A stretch of DNA of 64,000 nucleotides from an uncultured Eubacteriales bacterium (GTDB lineage: Bacteria > Bacillota > Clostridia > Oscillospirales > Oscillospiraceae), in the NCBI GenBank assembly GCA_900549485.1, contig UROG01000003.1, forward strand, positions 25,836 to 89,835, written 5' to 3'. The notes below the pieces were generated by a model. The model did not search any database. It was not told the origin of the DNA and was given only the letters and a program-made list of their open reading frames with translations. Positions 42,268 through 51,369 of this stretch are shown here, one piece after another; the stretch's first letter is position 1; the number at the start of each line of letters is the position of its first letter. The position numbers and the translations under genes were made by a program.

Positions 42268-43518
42268 TTATCCGATATATTTCTCGCCGTAGGCTCTGAG
42301 CGCGTCCTCGAACATCTTCAGCGGCGCACGCGATACGCCCGCGCCTATCATGCCCACGCCCGCTTCCTTGCTGACGATGGCGGTGTTGATAACGGGTGTG
42401 ACGCCGCTGTCAACGACCCTGGAGATGTCAATGCCGGTGGGCGTGCCTCTGAAATCAAGGTTGGGGATGGTGTACTGCTCGCTCTCGCCGTAGCATATGC
42501 CGTACATCTCGTAGGTGTAGTTGAGCGCGTCCTGATATTTTCCCGCGCCGAGGAAGCGCACTATCGCGGGCGCGGCTGCTATCGCCATTCCGCCGACTCC
42601 GCCCGTCTCCATTATGGCGCTGTCGCCGATATCCTTGTTGGCGTCTTCTGCGGTGTAGCCGGAGAAGTAAAGCCCCTTGACGTCGGCGGCGGGGGCGGTG
42701 AACCAGCGGCTGCCGAGACCGCTCACCCTGATGCCGATGCTGACGCCGTTGCGCGCCATGGCGGTGACTATCGTGGAATACTCGATGCCCGCGGCGGCGT
42801 CTGCGGCGCTCTTGTTCGCGGCCATTGCGAAGTTGAGGAAGAACTGGTCATTGTTTGTGGTCATGAAATCGACGCACTTTCTGTACTCCTCAATGCCGGA
42901 GCAGCAGGCGGCAAGACCGGGGACTATCGTTTTGAGGAAAAGATTGGTGGAGGCGGCGTTGCGCATATGAAGCTCATCGCCCATGTTGAGCGACTGCGCT
43001 ATAACGGACTTGAGGTTGACCCCTCCCACGGAGCGGACATATTTTTTCATCACGGGCGCAAAATCGCTCTCTATCCATTTGAGACGGCGCACGGTGTTCT
43101 CCCCGAACGCGCCGAAGCGGATAACGTCGCCCGCGCCCTCGTTGAAGGTGCTGTACGCCATGTTGCCGTTTTCCCTGTTCTCCACGCAGATCATCGGCAT
43201 GGAATATGAGGTTATGCCGGTCATGGGCCCGACGGCGGCGTGCTCGTGGCACGGCTCGTACTTTATCGCGCCGGAGGCGGCAAGCGCCCATGCCTCGCCG
43301 TCATTCGCCGCAAGTCCCTCATACTTGAGCGCCGCGACTATCGCGCCCTGCATCGGCCTGCACATCTCCGCCCATGCGATCGGGGGACCGGCGTGCAGTA
43401 TGGTGTGCCTGTCGATGCCGAGTACCTCGTGAGCGCTTTTTACGTCCACCCAATACGGCATTGCGTTTTTCAGCTTGGCAAGCGCCTTGTCGTTGGCGTG
43501 CCTGACTATATCTCTCAT
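42268..43518 (-). CDS. DUF1116 protein (YlbE/AllG-like)
   Basis: 416 residues of the DUF1116 family, to which E. coli YlbE belongs; YlbE is one of three subunits of oxamate carbamoyltransferase. Landmarks: VLGIDRHTILHAGPPIAWAE, GAIVAALKYEGLA, the His-rich KYEPCHEHAAVGPMTGITS, ENRENGNMAYSTFNEGAGD, VRSVGGVNLKSVIAQSLNMG and the end of the chain APLKMFEDALRAYGEKY. AAGGACGGAAAATTTA precedes ATG. It is 22 bp downstream of the 57-residue FdrA-tail gene. Most likely a subunit of a carbamoyl-transferring complex. Confidence 0.85.
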   Translation of the reverse strand: MRDIVRHANDKALAKLKNAMPYWVDVKSAHEVLGIDRHTILHAGPPIAWAEMCRPMQGAIVAALKYEGLAANDGEAWALAASGAIKYEPCHEHAAVGPMTGITSYSMPMICVENRENGNMAYSTFNEGAGDVIRFGAFGENTVRRLKWIESDFAPVMKKYVRSVGGVNLKSVIAQSLNMGDELHMRNAASTNLFLKTIVPGLAACCSGIEEYRKCVDFMTTNNDQFFLNFAMAANKSAADAAAGIEYSTIVTAMARNGVSIGIRVSGLGSRWFTAPAADVKGLYFSGYTAEDANKDIGDSAIMETGGVGGMAIAAAPAIVRFLGAGKYQDALNYTYEMYGICYGESEQYTIPNLDFRGTPTGIDISRVVDSGVTPVINTAIVSKEAGVGMIGAGVSRAPLKMFEDALRAYGEKYIG

Positions 43519-43540
43519 TAAATTTTCCGTCCTTTCCTGT

Positions 43541-43714
43541 TCAGCCTTCGATCCAGTTGAGTATCTTTATAAGCTCAAGGTCACCGCCTGCGGGCGGCTT
43601 CCACTCGACCTGGGCGCAGCGCTTGTCCTGCTGCAGGACGGCGTCATAGAATATCTCCACGCCGATGTTGACGCAGACAAGCTCCTGCGAAAAAAGAGCG
43701 TTGATTCCGTTCAT
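43541..43714 (-). CDS. 57-residue FdrA C-terminal-domain-like protein
   Basis: Start ATG 43712-43714 after GGAGGAATTTGTCAG, stop at 43541. The protein begins MNGINALFSQELVCVNIGVE, continues IFYDAVLQQDKRCAQVEWKP and ends with PAGGDLELIKILNWIEG. In longer FdrA proteins a C-terminal piece of this kind (NxGLxxFxxxLxxxGxxVxxVDWxPP) follows the main part; here it is a separate gene 16 bp after fdrA and 22 bp before the DUF1116 gene. Small stand-alone versions are known in Firmicutes as 'fdrA domain' proteins from memory. It is too short for common gene finders. Probably a structural part of the complex. Confidence 0.8.
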   Translation of the reverse strand: MNGINALFSQELVCVNIGVEIFYDAVLQQDKRCAQVEWKPPAGGDLELIKILNWIEG

Positions 43715-43730
43715 CTGACAAATTCCTCCT

Positions 43731-45284
43731 TCAGAGCGTTTTCATTATCTCGGCGGCAAGCATACCGGCCTGCGCATTGCTGCCCAGTACGATGACGCCC
43801 GCATCCTCAAGCCTGCGCTGCTGTTCGGCGCGGTTCTGGAAATCGCCGTCCGTGCCGCAGATAGACGCGATAAAGGTGATGTGTCTGCCGTTTGCAAGTT
43901 CCCGCGCTTCCTTTACGGCGGCGGCAAGCGCACCGGCAGGATCGGCGTTCGAGCCGTAGCCGATAACGCAGTCAAGCACTATCGCCGCGACGGACTCATC
44001 CTGCGCTTCCTTTTTGAGGCGCTGTACGCGCAGACGCGTGTCTATCATGGGGTGGGGCATACCGTCGGTGAAATAGTCCTCGCCCATGTCGATATAGCAG
44101 TGACCTTCGGACTGCTCGACGTTTTTCAGCAGATAATCGCCGGTGCAGATGTTGGAGTATACGCGTCCCACTACCTTTTCGGCAAGAAGTATGCCCTCGT
44201 AGCAGAGACTTCCGCCGGAGTAGAGACCGCGGACGTATTTCTGGCAGGGCGCGTACTTCGCGCTCTCCGCCGCGGCGATCGCCTTGTAGTCCGGCGCGGG
44301 CGCGGCGGTAAAATCACTGCCGCGGCTGAGCTGCACCAGCTGCGCCGCGGCGTCCTCGAGAGTATCCGCAAAGTGCAGGCAGGAGCCTTTGAGCAGGCTT
44401 CTGTCCCCGCCGAGGAAGCACGCCACGACGGGCTTTGTGAACGTGGAGCAGAGCTTTATTATTTCCTTGAGAACGGCGGAGGCGGGCGGCTTTCCGACGA
44501 TGCCGATGACCCTGGTCATCGGGTCGGCCTCAAGCGCTTTCAGCTCCATGAGCATCATTCTGCCGCCGACCTGCTCCTTGACGTCGCGTCCGCCCGTGCC
44601 GAGACCCTGAGAAACGCCGCCGCCGAGACGGTCGATAATGCAGCAGACCTCCTGAAGACCCGTGCCGGATGCGGCCGCAAGACCGATGCCGCCGCGCCTT
44701 ACCTCGTTGGCGAAGCCGAGCGCAACGCCGTTGACCCATGCAGTGCCGCAGTCGGGACCCATCATGAGAAGCTCATGCTCAACGGCGTATTCCTTGAGCC
44801 TTATTTCGTCCTCAATAGTGACATTATCGCTGAAAAGCAGGACATGAAGTCCCTTGTGCATGGCCTTCATGGCTTCCTCCGCGGCGTACTTGCCCGGAAC
44901 GGACACTATCGCAAGGTTGGCGCCGCCAAGCTTGCTCATTGCCTCCGCAGCCGATCTGACCCTTATGAGCGCGCCGCCGTCCTCCGCGACGGCAGCCGCG
45001 CCGTCTGCGGATTTGTTCATGAGCGCTTCAAGCGCCGCGACGGCTTTGTCGGACTGCTCCTGCGTTTCGGTGAGTATGCCGATGAGCATGTCGTTCGCGC
45101 CTGCCGCGGCGACTGCCTCGCCGGAAAGAAGACCGGCCTTTGTCATTATGGACTTATTATGCTCGGTTCCCATCATAACGGATGCGTTTTTCACGCCCTC
45201 GCAGGCGCTCAGTTCGCCGGAGAACAGCATCAGCGTTATGGAATCGTAGTAGGTGTTTTTTCTGATGTCGTTATATAGAACCAA
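43731..45284 (-). CDS. fdrA: FdrA-family protein (acyl-CoA-synthetase-like; oxamate carbamoyltransferase subunit family)
   Basis: 517 residues from the TTG at 45284, which has GGAGGAGTG in front and begins LVLYNDIRKNTYYDSITLML like other FdrA proteins; longer in-frame readings are not credible. Two CoA-binding/ligase-like halves follow: ELLMMGPDCGTAWVNGVALG, GIGLAAASGTGLQEVCCIID, GVSQGLGTGGRDV, and ICTGDYLLKNVEQSEGHCYI. In E. coli FdrA forms oxamate carbamoyltransferase with YlbE and YlbF, turning oxalurate and phosphate into oxamate and carbamoyl phosphate. First gene of the minus-strand operon; the usual C-terminal piece is encoded separately. Confidence 0.87.
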   Translation of the reverse strand: MVLYNDIRKNTYYDSITLMLFSGELSACEGVKNASVMMGTEHNKSIMTKAGLLSGEAVAAAGANDMLIGILTETQEQSDKAVAALEALMNKSADGAAAVAEDGGALIRVRSAAEAMSKLGGANLAIVSVPGKYAAEEAMKAMHKGLHVLLFSDNVTIEDEIRLKEYAVEHELLMMGPDCGTAWVNGVALGFANEVRRGGIGLAAASGTGLQEVCCIIDRLGGGVSQGLGTGGRDVKEQVGGRMMLMELKALEADPMTRVIGIVGKPPASAVLKEIIKLCSTFTKPVVACFLGGDRSLLKGSCLHFADTLEDAAAQLVQLSRGSDFTAAPAPDYKAIAAAESAKYAPCQKYVRGLYSGGSLCYEGILLAEKVVGRVYSNICTGDYLLKNVEQSEGHCYIDMGEDYFTDGMPHPMIDTRLRVQRLKKEAQDESVAAIVLDCVIGYGSNADPAGALAAAVKEARELANGRHITFIASICGTDGDFQNRAEQQRRLEDAGVIVLGSNAQAGMLAAEIMKTL

Positions 45285-45635
45285 TTCGTTCACTCCTCCT
45301 GATCGGGCTGACCTGCTCTTACGCCGGATAAGAGCCGACCGCCTTGGTTTTGCACTGTATATTTTTCCACAAACAGGCGGAAAAACACATCGTTTATCTG
45401 CACGAAATAAGCACGCCGCATTAGGCAAACTGCACAATTAAGCCCTCCGCGGCCGCGGTCTGCTCTCCCGGGTGCAAAAAACGCCTGTCCGCGCCTGCGC
45501 AAAGCGGGCGCGGCGCTGTGCGGACGATTTGTTTACTTTGTTGTATAGGACGCTCATATTTTTTGGCACCCGGCATCCTTTCAGATGCGTTTATTTGGGG
45601 TAGAATAAGCCTGAAAACAATTGGGGGAAACGCAA
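45285..45635. promoter_or_regulatory. Divergent regulatory region between fdrA and DUF2877 genes
   Basis: A 351-bp gap between divergently transcribed operon halves. It holds a GC-rich imperfect palindrome (around CGCGCCTGCGCAAAGCGGGCGCG, 45489-45513) and no obvious protein. I could not choose a convincing -35/-10 pair for either gene. No regulator gene of the PucR or LysR type is adjacent. Confidence 0.4.
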
Positions 45636-46460
45636 ATGATAGTGATAACCGGCTGCTCCTCCTTTGCGAGAGAGACGCTGTATTCCTCTCACGGGGGCTA
45701 CATCCATTCCGTTTACAAAAAAACGGTCAATATAATGTGCGGCGCACAGCTGCTGTCGATACAGTCCGCCGGCACTGCCGCCTCGCCGCTGAGCCTTGTG
45801 TCGGATCTCGGCGAGGAACGGCTTGCCGCGCTGCGTTTTCAGCGCGGTACGGAGATAAACGTCCTCAACGGCAGTGCGGAGATAGGCGGGCATATGCTGG
45901 ACATGACGCGCTGCGGGGTGTGGAACGCCCGCCTTGACAGCGGCAGCGCGGCGGACAGCGGATATATAGAAAAGTGCCTGTCGGCGCTTATGCCCACGGG
46001 CGGCTTTGCCGATTTGATGCTCCCCGGCGGGACGCTGTGGAGAGAGCGCATGGCCGCACGCGAAGCGGCGCAGCTGCTTGGAGATTCCGACGAGGCCCTG
46101 CACCGCGGGGACGACGAAAGAGCGGCGGAGCTGCTCTGCGGGCTTATCGGGCTTGGCGAGGGACTTACCCCCTCCGGCGACGATTTTCTCTGCGGCGTGC
46201 TTGCGGCGGGACGCCTGTACGGCGGCCGCGCCGGGACGCTGTCAGCAGCGCTGAAAAGAAAAATAATGCAGAAGCTCTGCCAGACCAACGACATAAGCGC
46301 CGCGTTTCTGAAATGCGCCTGCGAGGGACTTTTCAGCCAGCCGGTCATAGAGCTTCAGGAAAATGTCGATCTTGAGCACAGCAGCAGGAGCTTTGCGGCC
46401 ATCGGCCACAGCTCCGGCGCGGACACGCTCAGCGGCATACTCTACGCCTCGCGCCTTTGA
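45636..46460 (+). CDS. DUF2877 protein (YlbF/AllH-like)
   Basis: 274 residues. Two family signatures: LIGLGEGLTPSGDDFLCGVL and the C-terminal AIGHSSGADTLSGIL. E. coli YlbF, third subunit of oxamate carbamoyltransferase, is of this family. GGGGGAAACGCAA precedes ATG 45636. It is divergent from fdrA and has its own terminator. With fdrA and the DUF1116 gene all three subunit types are present here, though a carbamate kinase gene is not in the window. Confidence 0.83.
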   Translation: MIVITGCSSFARETLYSSHGGYIHSVYKKTVNIMCGAQLLSIQSAGTAASPLSLVSDLGEERLAALRFQRGTEINVLNGSAEIGGHMLDMTRCGVWNARLDSGSAADSGYIEKCLSALMPTGGFADLMLPGGTLWRERMAAREAAQLLGDSDEALHRGDDERAAELLCGLIGLGEGLTPSGDDFLCGVLAAGRLYGGRAGTLSAALKRKIMQKLCQTNDISAAFLKCACEGLFSQPVIELQENVDLEHSSRSFAAIGHSSGADTLSGILYASRL

Positions 46461-46555
46461 TTATATATCACCCGGCGCAGCATTTCCATAAAAATACACC
46501 GACAACACACTTTTTCATCCTATATTCCTCTCTTTTCCTTTCATTTTCCCCGCGC

Positions 46556-46587
46556 AGCGCCTCCGGAATCCTCCGGGGGCGCTTTTT
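46556..46587 (+). terminator. Terminator of the DUF2877 gene
   Basis: AGCGCCTCCGG (46556-46566) with CCGGGGGCGCT (46573-46583), one G-U pair, then TTTTT. Confidence 0.8.
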
Positions 46588-46620
46588 AAACAAGCCATCC
46601 TTCCGATTTTCCAAATTGTG

Positions 46621-46636
46621 GTTGACAAATGTAGTC
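46621..46636. promoter_or_regulatory. BlaI-type operator 1
   Basis: GTTGACAAATGTAGTC overlaps the -35 box. The right half (ATGTAGTC) and inner ACA match the BlaI/MecI dyad GACTACANATGTAGTC; three mismatches lie in the left half, where the -35 sequence is kept. Confidence 0.55.
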
Positions 46637-46650
46637 TTGCGTGTTATCAT
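46622..46650 (+). promoter_or_regulatory. Promoter of the blaI-like/M56 operon
   Basis: Consensus TTGACA (46622-46627), 17-bp spacer, TATCAT (46645-46650). Confidence 0.8.
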
Positions 46651-46657
46651 CATACCA

Positions 46658-46673
46658 GATTACACGTGTAGTC
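46658..46673. promoter_or_regulatory. BlaI-type operator 2
   Basis: GATTACACGTGTAGTC, only one mismatch in the arms against GACTACA-NN-TGTAGTC. Centred 37 bp from operator 1 and just after the expected transcription start, as in bla/mec regions. Confidence 0.75.
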
Positions 46674-46756
46674 TGCGCGGCACGGGTATGCATATCCCGG
46701 AAGCGCCGCCGGACACGGCGGGCGCATTGCGCGGTGCGCCCCGTATAAAGGAGTCG

Positions 46757-47137
46757 ATGCCGGTGAATGAGATAAACGAAAAAATAAGCGAATCGGAGCT
46801 TGAGATAATGCAGCTGCTCTGGCACAGCGCCGGGGCGCTGCCGCTGAGCGAGATCAGAAAAAGCCTTCAGAAATCCGTGGGCTGGGAAGCGACGACAATA
46901 AAGACGCTTTTGCAGCGCCTTGTCTCAAAGCGCGCCGTTTTGCAGGAAAAGCGCGGCGTTTTTTACTATTCGCCCCTCGTCTCCGAGGAGGAGTACAACA
47001 GCTGGGCGACGGAGAAGCTGCTCAAGCGCCTTTATCACGGCAGAGCGCGCGACCTTGCGGCGGCGCTGGTGAACGCCGAGGAGCTTACAAAGGACGACAT
47101 CGACGAGCTTCGTAAAATGTTCAGGGTGGAGGAGTAA
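46757..47137 (+). CDS. BlaI/MecI-family transcriptional repressor
   Basis: 126 residues. Winged helix: ISESELEIMQLLWHSAGALP, LSEIRKSLQKSVGWEATTIK and TLLQRLVSKRAVLQEKRGVF are family hallmarks; the C-terminal dimer helices end in DIDELRKMF. These repressors are cleaved after signalling by the M56 protease encoded next. AAAGGAGTCG sits before ATG 46757; an in-frame reading from 46457 covers the promoter and is rejected. The operators upstream imply autoregulation. Confidence 0.93.
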   Translation: MPVNEINEKISESELEIMQLLWHSAGALPLSEIRKSLQKSVGWEATTIKTLLQRLVSKRAVLQEKRGVFYYSPLVSEEEYNSWATEKLLKRLYHGRARDLAAALVNAEELTKDDIDELRKMFRVEE

Positions 47138-47166
47138 TCCGGCGGAACGGATGAAACAGATAAAAA

Positions 47167-49755
47167 ATGACGTTTGTAAAAATGCTTCTGTCACTGTCCG
47201 CCGGCGGCGCGCTGCTGGGCGTTTTTCTGATGATATTGCGCAGGGTCGCAGGGGGAAAGCTGTCAAGCAGGTTCTTTTACTATGCATGGCTGCTTGTGCT
47301 GCTGCGCTTTATCCTTCCGGTGCATGGGCTTATGCCCGTCAGGGCGTCCGCGCCGGAGCGCGTGAGCGTGAGCGTGCATAATGCCGAGGTCACGCAGCAG
47401 TACGCCGCGCCGGGCGTATATAACGCCTCTCCCGCACAGGACGCGCCCGCGCCCGCCGCGGAGGAGCGCACCGAAAGGAAGAGCATTGCAAAAAGCGCGG
47501 ATACCGCCGACATTCTGACGGCGGTATGGCTGTGCGGCGGTGCGGCCGCATTTGCGGTTCCGGCCGTGTCCTACTTCCGGTTTTCACGCTCCCTGCGCGC
47601 CTCGCTCATGCGCGCTCCGGCGTATGAGCGCGCCGTATATTCCGCAGCGTCCGGACGGCGGCGTCCGCGCCTTGCAAAGAGCGCCTATGTCCATACGCCC
47701 ATAACGATCGGCGTTTTCTCGCCCGTGCTGGTGCTGCCGGATACGGAATACGACGAGGCGATGCTGAGAAATATATTCGCCCATGAGCTTACGCATTTCC
47801 GCCGCCGCGACATAGCGCGCAAGTGGCTGACGCTTGCCGTCTTTGCGGCGCACTGGTTCAACCCGCTGGTGTATCTTTTCCGGCGGGAGCTGGACGCGCT
47901 GTGCGAGCTGAGCTGCGACGAGACGGTCATCCGCGAGATGGGACGTGCGGAAAAGCAGGAATACGGCGAAACGCTCATAAGCGTGGCGCAGGACGTTCCG
48001 AAGCTTCCCAATGCGATGGCGACGGGCATGACGGGCGAAAAGGAAAATCTTAAAGAAAGGCTTATACAGATAATGAAGTACAGAAAGAAAGGCAAATTTG
48101 CAATAATTGCGGCGGTTCTGGCGGCGCTGATACTTGTCGGCTGCGGTGCGGCGCTGGGCCCCTCCGCCGGAACGGAGAGCGCAAAGGCGGCGGAGATCTC
48201 CGATGTAGACGCGCTGCTTGCGGCGATAGCGCCCGGCGCGGAGATACGCCTTGCACCCGGAACCTATAATCTTACCGAGGCCAAAACCTATGGCGACTCC
48301 GCCGCAAGCAAATACTACCGCTGGAACGACTACGGCATAGAGGGTCAGTATGAGCTTGATATAACCGGTGTTGAAAGCCTCCGGATAAGCGGCGAGGGCG
48401 CGGAGATCGTCACCGTCCCCAGAATGGCGAACGTCATGAGCTTTTCCTCTTGCAGCGGCGTTGAGCTGAGCGGGCTTACCGTCGGCCATACCGAGGCTGC
48501 CGAGGCCTGCGAAGGCGGGGTGATCTTCCTTAACGGATGCAAAAACTTTTCGATAGACGCCTGCTCCCTCTACGGCTGCGGCACCATCGGCGTGAACGGC
48601 TATGACTGCGAAGCCGTCAGCGTCACAAATACCGACATACACCACTGCTCCGCCGGCGGGGTCGATTTTTCACAGAGCAAAAATATCAGCGTCGGCAATT
48701 GCCGCGTTTACGACTGCGGGAAAAACGAGTCGTACTATCTTGCCGCTTCCATTTTCGCCTTCAGCGGCGTGGAGGGCGCGAACGTCAGGGACTGCGAGGT
48801 ATACAACAGCAACGCCCGCGGTCTCGTTCAGGCGTGGGAAGCAAAGGACGCCGTTTTTGACGCGCTGAACGTGCATGACAACCATTTCGCCTCAGTATTC
48901 ATCGGCACGGGTCTTACCAATATCAACGGTCTTGTCTTCACGTCCAACAGCGTTGACAAATGGTACGATTATGACAACGGCGTTTCCGCTTTCAGCTTTG
49001 ACGGCAAGAGCATGAGCGAACAGGAGCTTTCCGGGAAGTATGCCGATCAGCTCTCCTCCGCCGGGGTCGGAGCCGTTGAGGCGGAGTATGCCGAAATCGA
49101 CAGAGCGGGCGCAAGCGAGGTGCATGTCAGCACTGCGGATGAGTTTATCGCCGCGCTTGCCTCCGATACCGTTATCTACATAGATGTGCCGCAGATAAAT
49201 CTCATGGACGCCGCCGGCATAGGCGGCGGCGCGTCCGAACGCTTTGACAGACCCGAATTTGCCGGAGAGGGCTGGGCGTGGCGGAACGTGTACGACGGCT
49301 TTGAGCTTTGCATCGGCAAGATGAAAAACCTGCATATCGTCGGCGGTGAGATCGTCACAGAGCCGCGCTATGCAAACGTGCTGAGCTTCTATGACTGCTC
49401 CGGCATCTCCCTTGAGGGGACGAAGCTTGGCCACACAAAGGAGCAGGGGCAGTGCGCCGGCGGCGTGGTGTACCTTGACGGCAGCAAGGATATCATTATC
49501 GAAAGCTGCGACCTGTACGGCTGCGGCATACTCGGCATAGAGACGCACAACGTAAGCGGCCTCCATGTCCAGAACACGCTCATCCACGACTGTACGCTCG
49601 GCGCGGCGATGCTCAGCGACTCGCAGGACGTCATCTTCCTCGGCTGCGCGGTGAGCAATTGCCCCGATCCGCAGTTCACCGTGCAAAACTGCACGGGCTT
49701 CTCGTGGGAAAAGAAACTCATGGACAGATACGCCGCCTTCAATGTAAGCGAGTGA
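47167..49755 (+). CDS. BlaR1-like M56 protease fused to tandem parallel beta-helix sensor
   Basis: 862 residues. Membrane helices at 7-26, 35-50 and 115-136, a zinc peptidase site HELTH (206-210) with the downstream ELSCDE (247-252), and a helix at 311-328 ending in LVGC. This is the M56 core of BlaR1. The outer part (345-862) is not a penicillin-binding domain: it has two tandem right-handed beta-helix blocks with repeated motifs such as GVELSGLTVGHTE, GTIGVNGYDCEAVSVTNTDI, GISLEGTKLGHTK and GILGIETHNVSGLHVQNTLI, like pectate-lyase or NosD folds. Signal is probably a polysaccharide (inference). It starts 29 bp after the repressor gene. Confidence 0.82.
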   Translation: MTFVKMLLSLSAGGALLGVFLMILRRVAGGKLSSRFFYYAWLLVLLRFILPVHGLMPVRASAPERVSVSVHNAEVTQQYAAPGVYNASPAQDAPAPAAEERTERKSIAKSADTADILTAVWLCGGAAAFAVPAVSYFRFSRSLRASLMRAPAYERAVYSAASGRRRPRLAKSAYVHTPITIGVFSPVLVLPDTEYDEAMLRNIFAHELTHFRRRDIARKWLTLAVFAAHWFNPLVYLFRRELDALCELSCDETVIREMGRAEKQEYGETLISVAQDVPKLPNAMATGMTGEKENLKERLIQIMKYRKKGKFAIIAAVLAALILVGCGAALGPSAGTESAKAAEISDVDALLAAIAPGAEIRLAPGTYNLTEAKTYGDSAASKYYRWNDYGIEGQYELDITGVESLRISGEGAEIVTVPRMANVMSFSSCSGVELSGLTVGHTEAAEACEGGVIFLNGCKNFSIDACSLYGCGTIGVNGYDCEAVSVTNTDIHHCSAGGVDFSQSKNISVGNCRVYDCGKNESYYLAASIFAFSGVEGANVRDCEVYNSNARGLVQAWEAKDAVFDALNVHDNHFASVFIGTGLTNINGLVFTSNSVDKWYDYDNGVSAFSFDGKSMSEQELSGKYADQLSSAGVGAVEAEYAEIDRAGASEVHVSTADEFIAALASDTVIYIDVPQINLMDAAGIGGGASERFDRPEFAGEGWAWRNVYDGFELCIGKMKNLHIVGGEIVTEPRYANVLSFYDCSGISLEGTKLGHTKEQGQCAGGVVYLDGSKDIIIESCDLYGCGILGIETHNVSGLHVQNTLIHDCTLGAAMLSDSQDVIFLGCAVSNCPDPQFTVQNCTGFSWEKKLMDRYAAFNVSE

Positions 49756-49951
49756 AAGCCTGCACGGCACAAAGTCAAGGAAAAAGTTACAGCATCAAAC
49801 GATCGGAGAACAAAAGCAAAACGATCCAAAACAAGGGCGAACATCTCCAAAAGGTTTGAGAACATCTTGGAACAAATACTGACATATTTTTCTCTGACAG
49901 GACGCCGGCGCTGCAATAGAAAAACGTGGTCAAAACGCATTAAACATAAGA

Positions 49952-49977
49952 AAAACCGCTCCTTTCGGAGCGGTTTT
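49952..49977. terminator. Terminator between the M56 gene and gap
   Basis: AAAACCGCTCC (49952-49962), TTTC, GGAGCGGTTTT (49967-49977). Symmetric, so works for gap on minus and the M56 operon on plus. Confidence 0.9.
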
Positions 49978-49996
49978 AGATGTTTTGGGGTTAAAA

Positions 49997-51181
<1,185 letters not shown>

Positions 51182-51210
51182 TCAATTCCAAGCAACTTTA
51201 TATCGGCGTA

Positions 51211-51239
51211 TTGTGTAATTTGTCGATGTGTGCTAAAAT
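51211..51239 (+). promoter_or_regulatory. Promoter of the HATPase protein
   Basis: TTGTGT (51211-51216), 17-bp spacer, TAAAAT (51234-51239). The -35 is weak. Confidence 0.4.
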
Positions 51240-51369
51240 GCAGACAAACACGCGATTGATAGGATTGCATTTGAGGAATTTATTCGCCGCTGCACCATAT
51301 CATATGCATGGGTACACTGTCCCGAAGTCCGGGGCAAGAGAGTAAAAATAATTTTTTGGGGGAGTTACT

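Noticed and set aside
45636..46460. DUF2877 gene as a start of the BlaI operon
   Set aside because: A clear terminator (46556-46587) and a separate consensus promoter lie between them.
46757..49755. BlaI/BlaR1 pair as a beta-lactam resistance regulator
   Set aside because: The receptor has no penicillin-binding domain, and the beta-lactamase-fold gene at 11.3-13.3 kb shows no BlaI-type operator that I could see.
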